Origin: CAJXUU01 sp963975265
GTDB lineage: Bacteria; Bacteroidota; Bacteroidia; Chitinophagales; Saprospiraceae
Assembly: GCA_963975265.1 (NCBI GenBank)
Contig: CAXBGT010000066.1
Span: 1-23,813 of the forward strand
Reading direction: 5' to 3'
Length of the DNA stretch: 23,813 nt
A model generated the notes under the pieces. That model made no database searches and was not told the origin of the DNA. It saw only the letters and a program-made list of their open reading frames with translations. Below are positions 23,775 through 23,813 of this stretch, one piece after another (position 1 is the stretch's first letter; every line of letters begins with the position of its first letter). The position numbers and the translations under genes were made by a program.

Positions 23775-23813
23775 TTAAAAAAGTGGTAAATGAATTTTCT
23801 ACATTCTAGAAAT

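Overview
The window looks like chromosomal DNA of a Bacteroidota bacterium, possibly of the Saprospira/Lewinella type, though rank below phylum is a guess. The signs are low G+C, weak Shine-Dalgarno signals with A-rich start contexts, a SusC/TonB-type receptor with an N-terminal carboxypeptidase-like domain, a Porin_10-like barrel, and at least one -7 element of the Bacteroidota form TAnnTTTG. All protein names come from reading the translated sequence; no database search was possible.

Region 1-1643 holds the tail of an ECF sigma factor and a protein with a short cytoplasmic N-terminus, one membrane helix, a long polar linker and a beta-barrel-like C-terminus. This fits a dual-membrane-spanning anti-sigma factor. 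Region 2175-6855 carries three tandem exported amidohydrolase-family genes. Only the middle one keeps the metal-binding histidines and aspartate; the outer two look like pseudoenzymes. A terminator follows, then an 870-base gene-free stretch with a degenerate repeat pair and a hexamer microsatellite.

Region 7730-11010 is housekeeping: dnaN (sliding clamp), nadD (NAD synthesis) and, convergent, an iron-sulfur L-serine ammonia-lyase. Region 11011-12731 is the most disturbed part. Two direct copies of a ~150-base hairpin-rich element flank a GNAT acetyltransferase and a broken alpha/beta-hydrolase gene. Region 12732-14564 (minus strand) holds ada, whose C-terminus carries a clamp-binding-like QLSMF, and a TetR regulator. 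Across a palindrome-containing divergent promoter lies a small hypothetical exported protein. It is followed by a SulP anion transporter and a beta-carbonic anhydrase, which suggests bicarbonate uptake and interconversion.

Region 17694-23813 holds a hypothetical lipoprotein and a TonB-dependent receptor preceded by a clear TPP riboswitch, so probably a thiamine-type receptor. It also holds a 71-residue basic tail-anchored protein, a Porin_10-like outer-membrane protein, and a perfect 19-bp inverted repeat at the right edge. No tRNA, rRNA, CRISPR array or intact insertion sequence was seen.
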